A stretch of DNA of 64,000 nucleotides from Streptomyces sp. YS415 (GTDB lineage Bacteria; Actinomycetota; Actinomycetes; Streptomycetales; Streptomycetaceae): contig NZ_JAMJFL010000001.1 of assembly GCF_023544665.1 (NCBI RefSeq), positions 310,001 to 374,000 of the forward strand. Reading direction: 5' to 3'. Positions 46,276 through 55,065 of the stretch are shown in pieces. Under the pieces are notes generated by a model, which saw nothing but the letters and a program-made list of their open reading frames with translations, was not told the DNA's origin and made no database searches. How positions within the stretch are numbered: the stretch's first letter is position 1; each line of letters opens with the position of its first letter. Both the position numbers and the translations under genes were made by a program.

Positions 46276-47646
46276 ATGAGCATGCCGCCCCTCGCCTCGG
46301 GACCCGAAGGCCCGCCCGCCCTGGGCCCGTTGCTCGACACCGTCCTCGAGGCGCTGACGGACGGCACCCGCGCCCGCGGCGGCCCGCTGCCCACCGGCGG
46401 CCCGGAGGCCGTCGCGGCCCGCGTCCGGGACGCCGTCGGCGACCCGCTGCCGGAGGACGGCGACCCGGGGGCCCTGTACGCCCTGGTGCGGGCGGTGGCG
46501 GAAGGCTCGGCCGACCCGGCGCACCCGCTGTGCGCGGCCCACCTGCACTGCCCGCCCCTGGCGGTGGCCACCGCGGCCGACCTGGCCGCCAGTACCCTGA
46601 ACCCGTCCCTGGACTCCTGGGACCAGGCCCCCGCGGCATCCGCACTGGAAGCCCTGGTCACCCAAGCACTCGCCGCACTGGTCACGGGCACCGCCGACGC
46701 CCCGGCAGACGCCCTGGTCACCACCGGCGGCACCGAATCCAACCAGCTCGCCCTCCTCCTCGCCCGCGAAGCGCGCCGCGGGATCCGGCTCATCCACGGC
46801 GCCAACGCCCACCACTCCCTCCCCCGGGCCGCCTGGCTGCTCGGCCTCCCCGAACCGGCCTCCGTCCCCGCCCCCACCGGCACCCTCGACCCCGCCGCCC
46901 TGGACGAGACCCTCACCCGCCTGCCGGGACCGCACCTCGTGGCCGCCACCGCGGGCACCACCGACGCCGGTCTCATCGACCCCCTCCCCGAGATCGCCGC
47001 CCTCTGCGCCCGCCACCGCGCCCGCCTCCACATCGACGCGGCCTACGGCGGCGGACTCCTGTTCAGCGACCGGCACCGGCACAAGCTGCGCGGCCTGGAC
47101 GCCGCCGACACCGTCACCCTCGACCTGCACAAACTCGGCTGGCAGCCGGTCGCCGCCGGACTCCTCACCGTCCGCACCCCGCACGACCTCACCGCCCTGC
47201 ACCACCACGCCGACTACCTCAACGCCGACGACGACACCGAAGCCGGCCTCCCCGACCTCCTCACCCGCTCCCCGCGCACCACGCGCCGCCCCGACATCCT
47301 CAAGATCGCGGTCACCCTCAAGACCCTCGGCCGCCGCGGACTGGGACAGCTGGTCGACCAAGTCTGCGAGACCGCAACCGAGTTCGCCGACCTCGTCGAC
47401 CGCCACCCCCGCTTCCAGCTCTACGGCCGCCCCACCCTGAGCACCGTCGTCTTCCGCCCCCGCGCCGCCCCCGACGACACCGTCGCCGCCGTCCGCCGCA
47501 CCCTCCTCACCGACGGCAGCGCGGTCATCGGCCGGGCCAGGCTCGACGGCCGGCTGTGGCTCAAGGTCACCCTCCTCAACCCCCGCACCGGCCAAGGCGA
47601 CCTGGCCGCCCTGCTGAACCTCGTGGAAGGAACCACCCCCCGATGA
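46276..47646 (+). CDS. PLP-dependent group II amino acid decarboxylase
   Basis: A 456-residue fold-type I decarboxylase of the DDC/lysine (DesA-like) or diaminobutyrate type. It has LVTTGGTESNQLALLLAR (phosphate binding), GANAHHSLPRAAWLLG with the ring-stacking His, AATAGTTDAGLIDPL, HIDAAYGGG with the Asp that pairs with PLP nitrogen, and Lys286 in TLDLHKLGWQP. Next to an N-hydroxylase this would make cadaverine (from lysine) or another diamine for a hydroxamate siderophore. The ATG at 46276 or two codons later may be used; the ribosome site is weak. Its stop overlaps the next start (ATGA). Confidence 0.85.
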   Translation: MSMPPLASGPEGPPALGPLLDTVLEALTDGTRARGGPLPTGGPEAVAARVRDAVGDPLPEDGDPGALYALVRAVAEGSADPAHPLCAAHLHCPPLAVATAADLAASTLNPSLDSWDQAPAASALEALVTQALAALVTGTADAPADALVTTGGTESNQLALLLAREARRGIRLIHGANAHHSLPRAAWLLGLPEPASVPAPTGTLDPAALDETLTRLPGPHLVAATAGTTDAGLIDPLPEIAALCARHRARLHIDAAYGGGLLFSDRHRHKLRGLDAADTVTLDLHKLGWQPVAAGLLTVRTPHDLTALHHHADYLNADDDTEAGLPDLLTRSPRTTRRPDILKIAVTLKTLGRRGLGQLVDQVCETATEFADLVDRHPRFQLYGRPTLSTVVFRPRAAPDDTVAAVRRTLLTDGSAVIGRARLDGRLWLKVTLLNPRTGQGDLAALLNLVEGTTPR

Positions 47647-49052
47647 GCCCCACCCCCGACACACCCCGCGACCTGGTCGGCATCGGCATCGGCCCGTTCA
47701 ACCTCTCCCTCGCCGCCCTCGCCCACCCGCTCACCGAACTCGACACCGTCTTCTACGAACAGCGCCCCGCCTTCACCTGGCACCCCGGCCTGCTCATCGA
47801 GGGCGCCACCATCCAGGTCCCCTTCCTCGCCGACCTGGTGACCCTCGTCGACCCCGCCAGCCCCTGGACCTTCCTCAACTACCTCAAGAGCCGCGACCGG
47901 CTCTTCCCCTTCTACTTCGCCGAGCGCTTCCACATCCAGCGCGCCGAGTACGACGCCTACTGCCGCTGGGTCTCCCAGAACCTGCCCGCCCTGCACTTCG
48001 GCCACCAGGTCGACGCCGTCCGCTTCAACCCCGAACGGGACGTCTTCGAAGTCGACTTCACCCAGCTCGACGACGAAGGAGAGGCCGAGGCACTGGGCCG
48101 CACCTACACCCGCAACATCGTCCTCGGCATCGGCACCGAGCCCTACGTCCCCGACCCGCTCAAACCCCTCGTCGAGGCCCCCGGCGTACCCGTCCACCAC
48201 GCTGCCGACTACCTCGCCCACCGCGCCGAACTGCTGGCCGCCGGCCACGTCACCGTGGTCGGCTCAGGCCAGTCGGGCGCCGAGATCTTCCTCGACCTGC
48301 TGCGCGCCCGCCCCGCCGGCCGCGAAGGGCTGCACTGGATCGGCCGCAGCGAGGCCTTCGCCCCCATGGAGTACTCCAAACTCGGCCTGGAGCACTTCAC
48401 GCCCGACTACACCCGCTACTTCCACGCCCTCGGCGAACCCGTCCGCGACCGGCTCCTCACCACGCAATGGCAGCTCCACAGGGGCATCGACACCGGCACC
48501 ATCGCCGCCATCCACGACGAGCTCTACCGCCGCACCCTGGACGGCGGCTGGCCCGACACCGTGCTCACCCCCGGCGTGCGGGTACGCACCGCGGGCCGGA
48601 TCGCCACCACCAAGATCGAACTCCACCTGGAGCACATCGAGCAGAACACCCGCGACCGCCTCACCACCGACGCCGTCGTCCTCGCCACCGGTTACCGCGA
48701 ACGCCCCCTGGACCGCATCCTCGCCGGACTCGACCCCTACCTGCGCCGCGACAGCCGCGAACGCCCGCGCGTGGACGAGGAGTTCCGCCTCGTGCTCGAC
48801 CCCTCCGTCACCGGCGCCGGCTGCCACGTCTACGTCCAGAACGCCGAACGCCACACCCACGGCGTCGGCACCCCCGACCTCGGCCTCGCCGCCTGGCGCA
48901 GCGCCACCGTCCTCAACTCCCTGACCGGCAAGGAGCCCTACCCCCTGCCCGGCCGCACCGCCTTCACCACCTTCGGCCTGGACACACGACAGCCCCAGAT
49001 CCCGCCCGCACGCCGGCCGCAGGCACTGACGCCGCTGATGGACGGGATCTGA
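47643..49052 (+). CDS. L-lysine/L-ornithine/diamine N-monooxygenase
   Basis: A 469-residue flavin N-hydroxylase of the IucD/SidA/DesB family: FAD site VGIGIGPFNLSLAAL, substrate region TWHPGLLIEGATIQVPFLADLVTLVDPASPWTFLNYLKS, NADPH site VTVVGSGQSGAEIFLDLL near residue 207, and ATGYRERPLDRILAGL. It would N-hydroxylate the diamine from the preceding gene. The acyltransferase and NIS synthetase needed to finish a siderophore (DesC/DesD types) are not in the window. Translationally coupled to the decarboxylase. No iron box was found upstream of the pair. Confidence 0.87.
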   Translation: MSPTPDTPRDLVGIGIGPFNLSLAALAHPLTELDTVFYEQRPAFTWHPGLLIEGATIQVPFLADLVTLVDPASPWTFLNYLKSRDRLFPFYFAERFHIQRAEYDAYCRWVSQNLPALHFGHQVDAVRFNPERDVFEVDFTQLDDEGEAEALGRTYTRNIVLGIGTEPYVPDPLKPLVEAPGVPVHHAADYLAHRAELLAAGHVTVVGSGQSGAEIFLDLLRARPAGREGLHWIGRSEAFAPMEYSKLGLEHFTPDYTRYFHALGEPVRDRLLTTQWQLHRGIDTGTIAAIHDELYRRTLDGGWPDTVLTPGVRVRTAGRIATTKIELHLEHIEQNTRDRLTTDAVVLATGYRERPLDRILAGLDPYLRRDSRERPRVDEEFRLVLDPSVTGAGCHVYVQNAERHTHGVGTPDLGLAAWRSATVLNSLTGKEPYPLPGRTAFTTFGLDTRQPQIPPARRPQALTPLMDGI

Positions 49053-49070
49053 GGCTTCACCGAGCAAGCA

Positions 49071-50873
49071 CTAGAACACCGGCGTGCCGTCCCGGGTCAG
49101 CTTCCAGTCCACCGACGCGAAGTCCTTCGGGTCCAGCACACCCTTCGCGGTGACCCACTCGGCGATCCGGGTGCGGATCTCCGTCGACTCCGCCCACAGC
49201 TCCTGCGCCGAGGCGACATGCGGGAACGCACCGCCGCCATTGGCCCGGTAGTTGTTCACCGCGAACACGAACCGCTGCGCGTCGTCCAGCGGGGCGCCGC
49301 CGTAGGTCAGGTTCTTGATCCGCGACCCCGCCGGCTGAGCGATGTCGATGTCGTACGACAGACCCGACACGTAGTCGTAGTTGTAGTCCGGGCGGTTGTT
49401 CGCGTTGGTCAGCCTGTCGACGTCCACCGCCGCACCCGCCGCCGTCTGCACGAAGTACTCCGCCGAGTACTCCAGATACGCCTTGAGCTGCGCGCCCGTC
49501 ATCAACTTGGCGACCAGCGTGTTGTCGTACACGTACAGGCTCGACAGGTCCCGGATGGTCACCTCGCCCGCCGGGATCGCCGAGGTGCGGGAGAACGGCG
49601 AGGCCTGCGCGAGCACCGGCAGCGAGGCGTGCTCCGTGCCCTTCAGGGCCTCCCGGACCACGTCCTCCTGCACCTTGGTGATCAGGTCGATGATCGGGGC
49701 GTCCCGGTAGCGGGCGTCCACCGTCGTCAGCGTCTCGGTGGCGGTGCCGACGACCTGGTTGACGTACGCCACGACCTTGTCGTGCTCGTCGTCGAGCAGC
49801 CGGGTGATCTCCGGGTCGTCGGCGACCGTCCGGGAGTCGCGCACGCTCGCCGCGACCGACTCCACCGTCCAGCGGCCCTTGGCGAAGACCAGCTCGATGT
49901 CGAACAGCGACAGCCGCTGGGCGTAGCACAGCGGCTCCGACAGGATCACGGTCTTGCCGGTCTGCTCGTTCACCACCTTCAGCTCGACGATCTCCGTGTG
50001 CGCGTGGCCCACCAGGATCGCGTCGATGCCCGGCACCTTCTGGGCGACCAGCGCCGCCGAGTTCTCGATGTACGGCAACTGGTCACCGTAGGACGAGGTG
50101 CCCGAGGAGCCGGAGTGCGCCGAGACGACCACGACGTCCGCGCCCATCGAGCGCAGCTTCGGCACCCACTTCGCCGCCTGCTCCTCCAGACCGGGGAAGG
50201 TCATCCGGCCCTGGACGTAGGCCTTGTCCCAGATCGCGATGCCCGGGTTGGTCAGCCCCAGCACCGCCACCTTGACCGGCGGGGCGCCCTTCACCCGGAA
50301 CGTCTTCATGAAGTACGGCGGGAAGGCGGGCTTGAGCGTCCTGGCGTCCAGCGCGTTGGCGCCGAGCAGCGGGAAGTCGCACTGCTCCTCGAACTTGCGC
50401 AGCGTCTCGATGCCGTAGTTGAACTCGTGGTTGCCCAGCGCCACCGCGTCGTACCCGATGGCGTTCATCGCCTGCGCCATCGGGTGCACCGGACCGCCCT
50501 CGGCGGTGATCGGCTCGACCTTGGCGTAGTAGTACGTCAGCGGGGTGCCCTGGATGGTGTCGCCGGCGTCCAGCAGCAGCGTGTTGCGGCGGCCCTTCTC
50601 CGCACGGACCTGCTCCACGAGGGTGGCGATCCGGGCCAGGCCCTTCGCGTTGCCCTTGGTGTCGGTGTACTCCGCGTCCTTGAAGTAGTCCCAGTTGAAG
50701 ATGTTGCCGTGCAGATCGGTCGTGCCCATCACCGTCAGCGAGTACCGCTTGGCGGGCCTGGGCCCCTTCTCCGCCTCGGCGGCCCCGGCCGCGGGCGCCG
50801 CCGCGCCGGCCAGCGCGACCCCCGCTCCGGTCACGGCCGACTTCTTCAGGAACTTCCGACGGTTCAGGGGCAT
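49071..50873 (-). CDS. TAT-exported 5'-nucleotidase/metallophosphatase (UshA-type)
   Basis: A 600-residue secreted phosphoesterase. The signal MPLNRRKFLKKSAVTGAGVALAGAAAPAAGA has the twin-arginine motif. Metal ligands lie in GTTDLHGNIFNWDY, LLLDAGDTIQGTPL, LGNHEFNYG and GHAHTEIV, and the C-terminal 5'-nucleotidase domain in YVYDNTLVAKLMTGAQLKAYLEYSAEYF with YDYVSGLSYDID. It hydrolyses nucleotides or 2',3'-cyclic nucleotides outside the cell. The start has CGAGGAGAACC ahead. A 13-bp direct repeat in the upstream region may be its operator. Confidence 0.92.
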   Translation of the reverse strand: MPLNRRKFLKKSAVTGAGVALAGAAAPAAGAAEAEKGPRPAKRYSLTVMGTTDLHGNIFNWDYFKDAEYTDTKGNAKGLARIATLVEQVRAEKGRRNTLLLDAGDTIQGTPLTYYYAKVEPITAEGGPVHPMAQAMNAIGYDAVALGNHEFNYGIETLRKFEEQCDFPLLGANALDARTLKPAFPPYFMKTFRVKGAPPVKVAVLGLTNPGIAIWDKAYVQGRMTFPGLEEQAAKWVPKLRSMGADVVVVSAHSGSSGTSSYGDQLPYIENSAALVAQKVPGIDAILVGHAHTEIVELKVVNEQTGKTVILSEPLCYAQRLSLFDIELVFAKGRWTVESVAASVRDSRTVADDPEITRLLDDEHDKVVAYVNQVVGTATETLTTVDARYRDAPIIDLITKVQEDVVREALKGTEHASLPVLAQASPFSRTSAIPAGEVTIRDLSSLYVYDNTLVAKLMTGAQLKAYLEYSAEYFVQTAAGAAVDVDRLTNANNRPDYNYDYVSGLSYDIDIAQPAGSRIKNLTYGGAPLDDAQRFVFAVNNYRANGGGAFPHVASAQELWAESTEIRTRIAEWVTAKGVLDPKDFASVDWKLTRDGTPVF

Positions 50874-50900
50874 GTCTCGGTTCTCCTCGGGACGATTCGT

Positions 50901-50946
50901 GACGCGCGTAGATCCCGGGCGTGACAGCGGACCGACGCGCGTAGAT
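50901..50946. promoter_or_regulatory. 13-bp direct repeat upstream of the nucleotidase gene
   Basis: GACGCGCGTAGAT at 50901-50913 recurs exactly at 50934-50946, 33 bases (three times 11) apart, within the divergent gap. Repeats at 11-base multiples recall the direct-repeat PHO boxes bound by PhoP, but the wording is not that of a PHO box. Confidence 0.35.
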
Positions 50947-51054
50947 TCTGTCCCGGACATGGCGACCGGCAACAGGCCCGCGAGATTGCGATCTGGTGAC
51001 CTGAGCTGTGCAGTTGCTGCCCGCACCCGGCCAAGCGATGACACAGTGGGACGT

Positions 51055-51753
51055 ATGACCACCCCCACCGCCCTGCCCTACGGCACCCCCGACGCCCCCC
51101 GCATCGCCGTACGCGGCGAGGCCCACCTCGAAGTCGACCCCGAGATCGGCCGCATCGGCATCACCGTCGCCTCCCGCGGCCGCGACCGCCGCACCGCCCT
51201 GGACGACCTCACCCGCCGCAACGCCACCGCCCTGGACCTGGTCAAGTCCTACGGGGACGCCGTGGAACGGCTCGAGAGCGGCGCCTTCTCCGTCCGCCCC
51301 GAGCTCACCAAGCACGGCCGCGGCGAGCGCATCCGCACCTACCACGGCACCGTCCATCTCACCGCCGAGCTCACCGACTTCACCGCCCTCGGAGAACTCG
51401 CCACCCGCCTCGCCGACCTCGAACTCACCCGCGTCGACGGCCCCTGGTGGGACCTGCGCCGCGACTCGCCCGCCCACCGCCGGGCCCGCGAGCAGGCTGT
51501 CCGCGAGGCCGTCCAGCGGGCCCGCGAATACGCCGAGGCGCTCGGCACCTCACTCGCGGCGCTGGTGGAACTCGCCGACATCGGCGCCGAGGACGGCGGA
51601 CCGCGCCCCATGGCCGCCGGAGGCCGGATGCGCTCCATGGCCTTCGCCGAGGCCGCCGAGGACACCGTGGCCGCCCTCGACCTGGAACCCCAACGCCAGC
51701 ACGTCTACGCCGAGGTCAACGCCCGATTCACCATGCGACCCCCGACGTTGTGA
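51055..51753 (+). CDS. SIMPL (DUF541) domain protein
   Basis: A 232-residue protein with a SIMPL domain: IAVRGEAHLEVDPEIGRIGITVASRGRDRRTALDDL, RTYHGTVHLTAELTDFTALGELATRLADLELTRVDGPWWDL, and VREAVQRAREYAEALGTSLAALVELADIG. There is no signal peptide, whereas many relatives are exported. SIMPL proteins have been tied to oxidative stress in bacteria, but their biochemical role is unclear. It is divergent from the nucleotidase gene across a 181-base gap, and its stop lies within an interrupted palindrome. Confidence 0.83.
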   Translation: MTTPTALPYGTPDAPRIAVRGEAHLEVDPEIGRIGITVASRGRDRRTALDDLTRRNATALDLVKSYGDAVERLESGAFSVRPELTKHGRGERIRTYHGTVHLTAELTDFTALGELATRLADLELTRVDGPWWDLRRDSPAHRRAREQAVREAVQRAREYAEALGTSLAALVELADIGAEDGGPRPMAAGGRMRSMAFAEAAEDTVAALDLEPQRQHVYAEVNARFTMRPPTL

Positions 51754-51776
51754 GCAATTCCCCGGGAATTCGCTCA
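51751..51776. other. Interrupted palindrome at the SIMPL stop, before pyk
   Basis: TGAGC-AATTCCC and GGGAATT-C-GCTCA form a nearly perfect dyad (one bulged C) that includes the stop codon. The almost absent loop argues against a simple terminator and for a protein site or a cruciform. The following 110 bases to pyk are the most AT-rich in this part and probably hold its promoter; I could not define -10 and -35 boxes. Confidence 0.4.
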
Positions 51777-51889
51777 TCAGAGCGCCCCGTCGCACAATTC
51801 AACACTTGTCAATAGCCCTTCATGAAAAGGTTGTTGAGTAGTCATGCGGGGCCAATTCGCTACCCGTCGGTAAGCAATAAGCTCGAAAC

Positions 51890-53326
51890 ATGCGCCGAGC
51901 GAAGATCGTTTGTACTCTGGGGCCCGCCACCGACTCGTACGACCAGATCAAGGAACTGGTCGAGGCCGGAATGGACGTCGCCCGATTCAACCTCAGCCAC
52001 GGCGGACACGCCGAACACGAGGAGCGCTACCACCGCGTACGCAAGGCCTCCGACGAGCTCGGCCGCAGCGTCGGCCTCCTCGCCGACCTTCAAGGCCCGA
52101 AGATCCGCCTCGGCCGCTTCACCGAAGGACCCGTACTCCTTGAACGCGGCGACACCTTTACCATCACCGTCGAACCCGACGCCCACGGCGACCGCGAACA
52201 CTGCGGCACCACCTACACCGGCCTCGCCGCCGACGTCACCCCGGGCGAACGCATCCTCGTCGACGACGGCAAGGTCTGCCTGGAGGTCACCGCCGTCGAC
52301 GGACCCCGCGTCCGCACCACCGTCATCGAAGGCGGCATGGTCTCCGACCACAAGGGCCTCAACCTCCCCGGCGTCGCCGTCTCCGTCCCCGCACTCTCCG
52401 ACAAGGACGAGGCCGACCTCCGCTGGGCCCTGCGCACCGGCTTCGACGTCATCGCCCTCTCCTTCGTCCGCTCCGGCCGCGACATCGAGGACGTCCACCG
52501 CATCATGGACGAAGAGGGCCGCCGCCTCCCCGTCATCGCCAAAGTGGAAAAACCCCAGGCGGTCGAGGCCATCGACGACATCGTCGCCGCCTTCGACGGC
52601 ATCATGGTCGCCCGCGGCGACCTCGGCGTCGAAATGCCCCTCGAACAAGTCCCCATCGTCCAGAAGCGCGCCATCAAACTGGCCAAGCGCAACGCCAAGC
52701 CCGTCATCGTCGCCACCCAGATGCTCGACTCGATGATCGACAACTCCCGCCCCACCCGCGCCGAAGCCTCCGACGTCGCCAACGCCGTCATCGACGGCAC
52801 GGACGCCGTGATGCTCTCCGGCGAGACGAGCGTCGGCAAATACCCCATCGGAACCGTCCGCACCATGGCGAAGATCGTCGAAGCGGCCGAGGAAGACCTC
52901 CTCGCCAAGGGCCTGCCCCCACTGACCGACCGCAACAAACCCCGCACCCAAGGCGGAGCGGTCGCCCGGGCAGCAGCCGAAATGGGCGACTTCCTCGGCG
53001 CCAAGTACCTCGTCGCCTTCACCCAGTCCGGAGACACCGCCCGCCGCCTCAGCCGCTACCGCTCCCCGATCCCCCTGCTCGCCTTCACCCCCGAGCCGGC
53101 GACCCGCTCCCAGCTCAACCTGACCTGGGGCATCGAGACCTTCCTCGGCCCGCACGTGGACTCCACCGACGCGATGGTCGAGCAGGTGGACGAGCTGCTC
53201 CTGAAGTACGGTCGCTGCCAGAAGGGCGACACGGTCGTCATCACGGCGGGCTCACCCCCCGGGGTCTCGGGCTCCACGAACCTGGTCCGCGTCCACCACA
53301 TCGGCGAGGACGACAGCCCGAAGTAG
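51890..53326 (+). CDS. pyk: Pyruvate kinase
   Basis: A 478-residue glycolytic enzyme converting PEP and ADP to pyruvate and ATP. KIVCTLGPATDSYDQIKELVEAGMDVARFNLSHG starts the barrel. PVIAKVEKPQAVEAIDDIVAAFDGIMVARGDLGVEMPLEQVP contains the phosphoryl-transfer Lys and the Mg-binding Glu and Asp, and IVATQMLDSMIDNSRPTRAEASDVANAVIDGTDAVMLSGET is the signature. The allosteric C-domain ends at LVRVHHIGED. There is no extra PEP-utiliser domain. Streptomyces usually carry two pyk genes; which one this is cannot be told here. The ATG is the obvious start. Confidence 0.97.
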   Translation: MRRAKIVCTLGPATDSYDQIKELVEAGMDVARFNLSHGGHAEHEERYHRVRKASDELGRSVGLLADLQGPKIRLGRFTEGPVLLERGDTFTITVEPDAHGDREHCGTTYTGLAADVTPGERILVDDGKVCLEVTAVDGPRVRTTVIEGGMVSDHKGLNLPGVAVSVPALSDKDEADLRWALRTGFDVIALSFVRSGRDIEDVHRIMDEEGRRLPVIAKVEKPQAVEAIDDIVAAFDGIMVARGDLGVEMPLEQVPIVQKRAIKLAKRNAKPVIVATQMLDSMIDNSRPTRAEASDVANAVIDGTDAVMLSGETSVGKYPIGTVRTMAKIVEAAEEDLLAKGLPPLTDRNKPRTQGGAVARAAAEMGDFLGAKYLVAFTQSGDTARRLSRYRSPIPLLAFTPEPATRSQLNLTWGIETFLGPHVDSTDAMVEQVDELLLKYGRCQKGDTVVITAGSPPGVSGSTNLVRVHHIGEDDSPK

Positions 53327-53335
53327 GTCCGCCGC

Positions 53336-54124
53336 TCAGTGCTTGGGCCCCACGTGAGTGTCCATGAGCGCCACGGAGGCCTTGCGGGCGACGGAGATGT
53401 TGTACGGGTTGCCATGACGGGTGCAGTGCGTCCACTCGACGCCGAGGGCGTCCAGGGTGTCCGTGCAGAGCTGACGGATGTCGTCGGACACGTTGGTGAA
53501 GAAGTACCGCGGATACTCATAACGCTTGCGCTCGCCGCCCACCATCCGGGTCGTCCAGTTGGTGATACGGCAACCGTCGGAGTGGATGAGCCCACGGACG
53601 AATGCCCATGGATGGGCGTCGACGATCTCCTGCTGCCAGGGTTCCAGGACGATCCTGCGCTCGTGTTTTTTGCCGGGGCCGTGCTGGGGGAACAGGCAGT
53701 GCAGGTGCTTCGAATAGACCTTCACGTTCGAGCAGCCGGTTCTACGGACTCGGCAGACGGAGTTGTCCGGAAACACCGCACGCATGGCTCGCTCACATTG
53801 GTCCATCAGGCCTGCCCATGACTCCGTGCAGGTGATCATGAGATTCGGGACCCGGTGCTCGGAGTACTGGCTGATGTGGCCGTCGCCGAGGTAGAGGCCG
53901 AGCAGGTAGCTGTACGCCTCTTCGTCGAGTTCCCGCCCGTCGCAGCGCGGGCACTTCGGGTCGCGTTTTCCGGGACACTCGCCGTGTTTGGCTCGGTCCA
54001 TGTGCTTCCAGTAGCCCACGGTTCCCAGTGGGACGTTGAAGCGCCGCGCGACGTCTGCGTTCTTCATGCCGGTGCGCAACAGCGTGACTGCCCTGTGTCG
54101 CACATCAGTCCCGTGAAAGTTCAT
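53336..54124 (-). CDS. Free-standing LAGLIDADG-type endonuclease-like protein with HTH
   Basis: A 262-residue protein. An N-terminal HTH (KNADVARRFNVPLGTVGYWK, about 21-40) is followed by a four-Cys cluster (ECPGKRDPKCPRC, 49-61). Two LAGLIDADG-like helices come next: YLLGLYLGDGH (Asp81) and FVRGLIHSDGCR (Asp183), about 100 residues apart as in monomeric homing endonucleases. It is not inside an intron or intein. It may be a domesticated endonuclease used as a DNA-binding regulator. It lies just downstream of tRNA-Leu on the same strand, and its codon use is less GC-biased than its neighbours. A GTG at 54142 would add six residues. Confidence 0.72.
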   Translation of the reverse strand: MNFHGTDVRHRAVTLLRTGMKNADVARRFNVPLGTVGYWKHMDRAKHGECPGKRDPKCPRCDGRELDEEAYSYLLGLYLGDGHISQYSEHRVPNLMITCTESWAGLMDQCERAMRAVFPDNSVCRVRRTGCSNVKVYSKHLHCLFPQHGPGKKHERRIVLEPWQQEIVDAHPWAFVRGLIHSDGCRITNWTTRMVGGERKRYEYPRYFFTNVSDDIRQLCTDTLDALGVEWTHCTRHGNPYNISVARKASVALMDTHVGPKH

Positions 54125-54162
54125 GCGGCCACGTTCTGCCACCCAGAGGGACCATGTTCAGC

Positions 54163-54199
54163 AAAAAGCGGATGTTCACGAGAACGTGAGCATCCGCTT
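54163..54199 (-). terminator. Rho-independent terminator of tRNA-Leu
   Basis: Minus-strand stem AAGCGGATGCTCACG, TTCT loop and CGTGAACATCCGCTT (one mismatch), followed by TTT so that five T run on. It lies 12 bases after the tRNA 3' end. A true T tract is rare in this window. Confidence 0.8.
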
Positions 54200-54210
54200 G
54201 GAGTCTGAGG

Positions 54211-54293
54211 TGCCGGGTGCGGGATTCGAACCCGCAAGCCCTCTCAGGCAGAGGTGTTTGAGACCTCCGTGTATACCGTTCCACCAACCCGGC
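54211..54293 (-). tRNA. tRNA-Leu (anticodon CAA)
   Basis: An 83-base class II tRNA on the minus strand. Acceptor GCCGGGT pairs with ACCCGGC, with discriminator A at 54211. The anticodon stem GAGGT/ACCTC holds loop CTCAAAC, giving CAA, which reads UUG. A long variable arm (TGCCTGAGAGGGCTT) and TTCGAATC in the T loop follow. CCA is not encoded. UUG is a rare codon in this GC-rich genome. Confidence 0.95.
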
Positions 54294-54395
54294 TGGTAGC
54301 TGGCTGCCCGGGAAGTGTACCGGGTCATCATGCGCGCTCGCAGCTAGGTAGGCTCTAGGGGCAGCCCCCAGCCTGCCGAAACAAGGAGCGCCCCC

Positions 54396-55052
54396 GTGAC
54401 CGCCCCCGAGTCGCCCCAGCCCGTAGACGCGCCCGACGACGACAAGTCGCACGTGCCTCCGCTGACGACCCGTGTCGTCATTGCCGAGGACGAGGCGCTG
54501 ATTCGGCTCGACCTCAAAGAGATGCTCGAAGAAGAGGGCTATTCCGTCGTCGGTGAGGCGGGTGACGGGGAGCAGGCCGTCGAGCTGGCCCGGGAGCACA
54601 AGCCCGATCTGGTGATCCTGGATGTGAAGATGCCCAAGCTGGACGGCATCTCCGCCGCGGAGAAGATCGCCGAGGAGAGCATCGCCCCGGTGCTGATGCT
54701 GACGGCGTTCTCGCAGCGCGACCTGGTCGAGCGGGCGCGGGACGCCGGGGCGATGGCGTATCTGGTGAAGCCGTTCAGCAAGAGTGATGTCGTACCGGCG
54801 ATCGAGATGGCCGTGTCGCGGTTCACGGAGTTGAAGGAGCTGGAGAAGGAGGTCGCCGACCTCTCCCAGCGGCTGGAGACGCGGAAGCTGGTGGACCGGG
54901 CGAAGTCGGTTCTGCAGACGGAGTACGGGCTGAGCGAGCCGGCCGCGTTCCGGTGGATCCAGAAGACGTCGATGGACCGGCGGATGTCGATGCAGCAGGT
55001 CGCGGAGGCTGTCATTCAGGACGCCGAGGAGAAGAAGGCGGCCAAGGGCTAG
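54396..55052 (+). CDS. pdtaR: ANTAR-domain response regulator (PdtaR-type)
   Basis: A 218-residue regulator: REC domain with Glu31-Asp32 in VVIAEDEALIRLDLKEML, phosphoacceptor Asp76 in LVILDVKMPKLDG and Lys in AYLVKPFSKSD. A coiled linker (LKELEKEVADLSQRLETRKLVDRAKSVLQ) then leads into an RNA-binding ANTAR domain with AFRWIQKTSMDRRMSMQQVAEAVI. ANTAR proteins bind dual-hexaloop RNA and prevent transcription termination. The mycobacterial relative PdtaR is phosphorylated by PdtaS; no kinase is adjacent here. Start GTG with AAGGAG. An N-terminal 24-residue acidic tail precedes the domain. A long terminator follows. Confidence 0.92.
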   Translation: MTAPESPQPVDAPDDDKSHVPPLTTRVVIAEDEALIRLDLKEMLEEEGYSVVGEAGDGEQAVELAREHKPDLVILDVKMPKLDGISAAEKIAEESIAPVLMLTAFSQRDLVERARDAGAMAYLVKPFSKSDVVPAIEMAVSRFTELKELEKEVADLSQRLETRKLVDRAKSVLQTEYGLSEPAAFRWIQKTSMDRRMSMQQVAEAVIQDAEEKKAAKG

Positions 55053-55065
55053 TCCGGGAAGCGTG

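Noticed and set aside
44202..47642. The long upstream part of the open frame that ends in the N-monooxygenase
   Set aside because: It is out of frame with pepN and the decarboxylase and consists of Arg/Pro/His-rich shadow sequence. The monooxygenase starts at 47643, where similarity begins.
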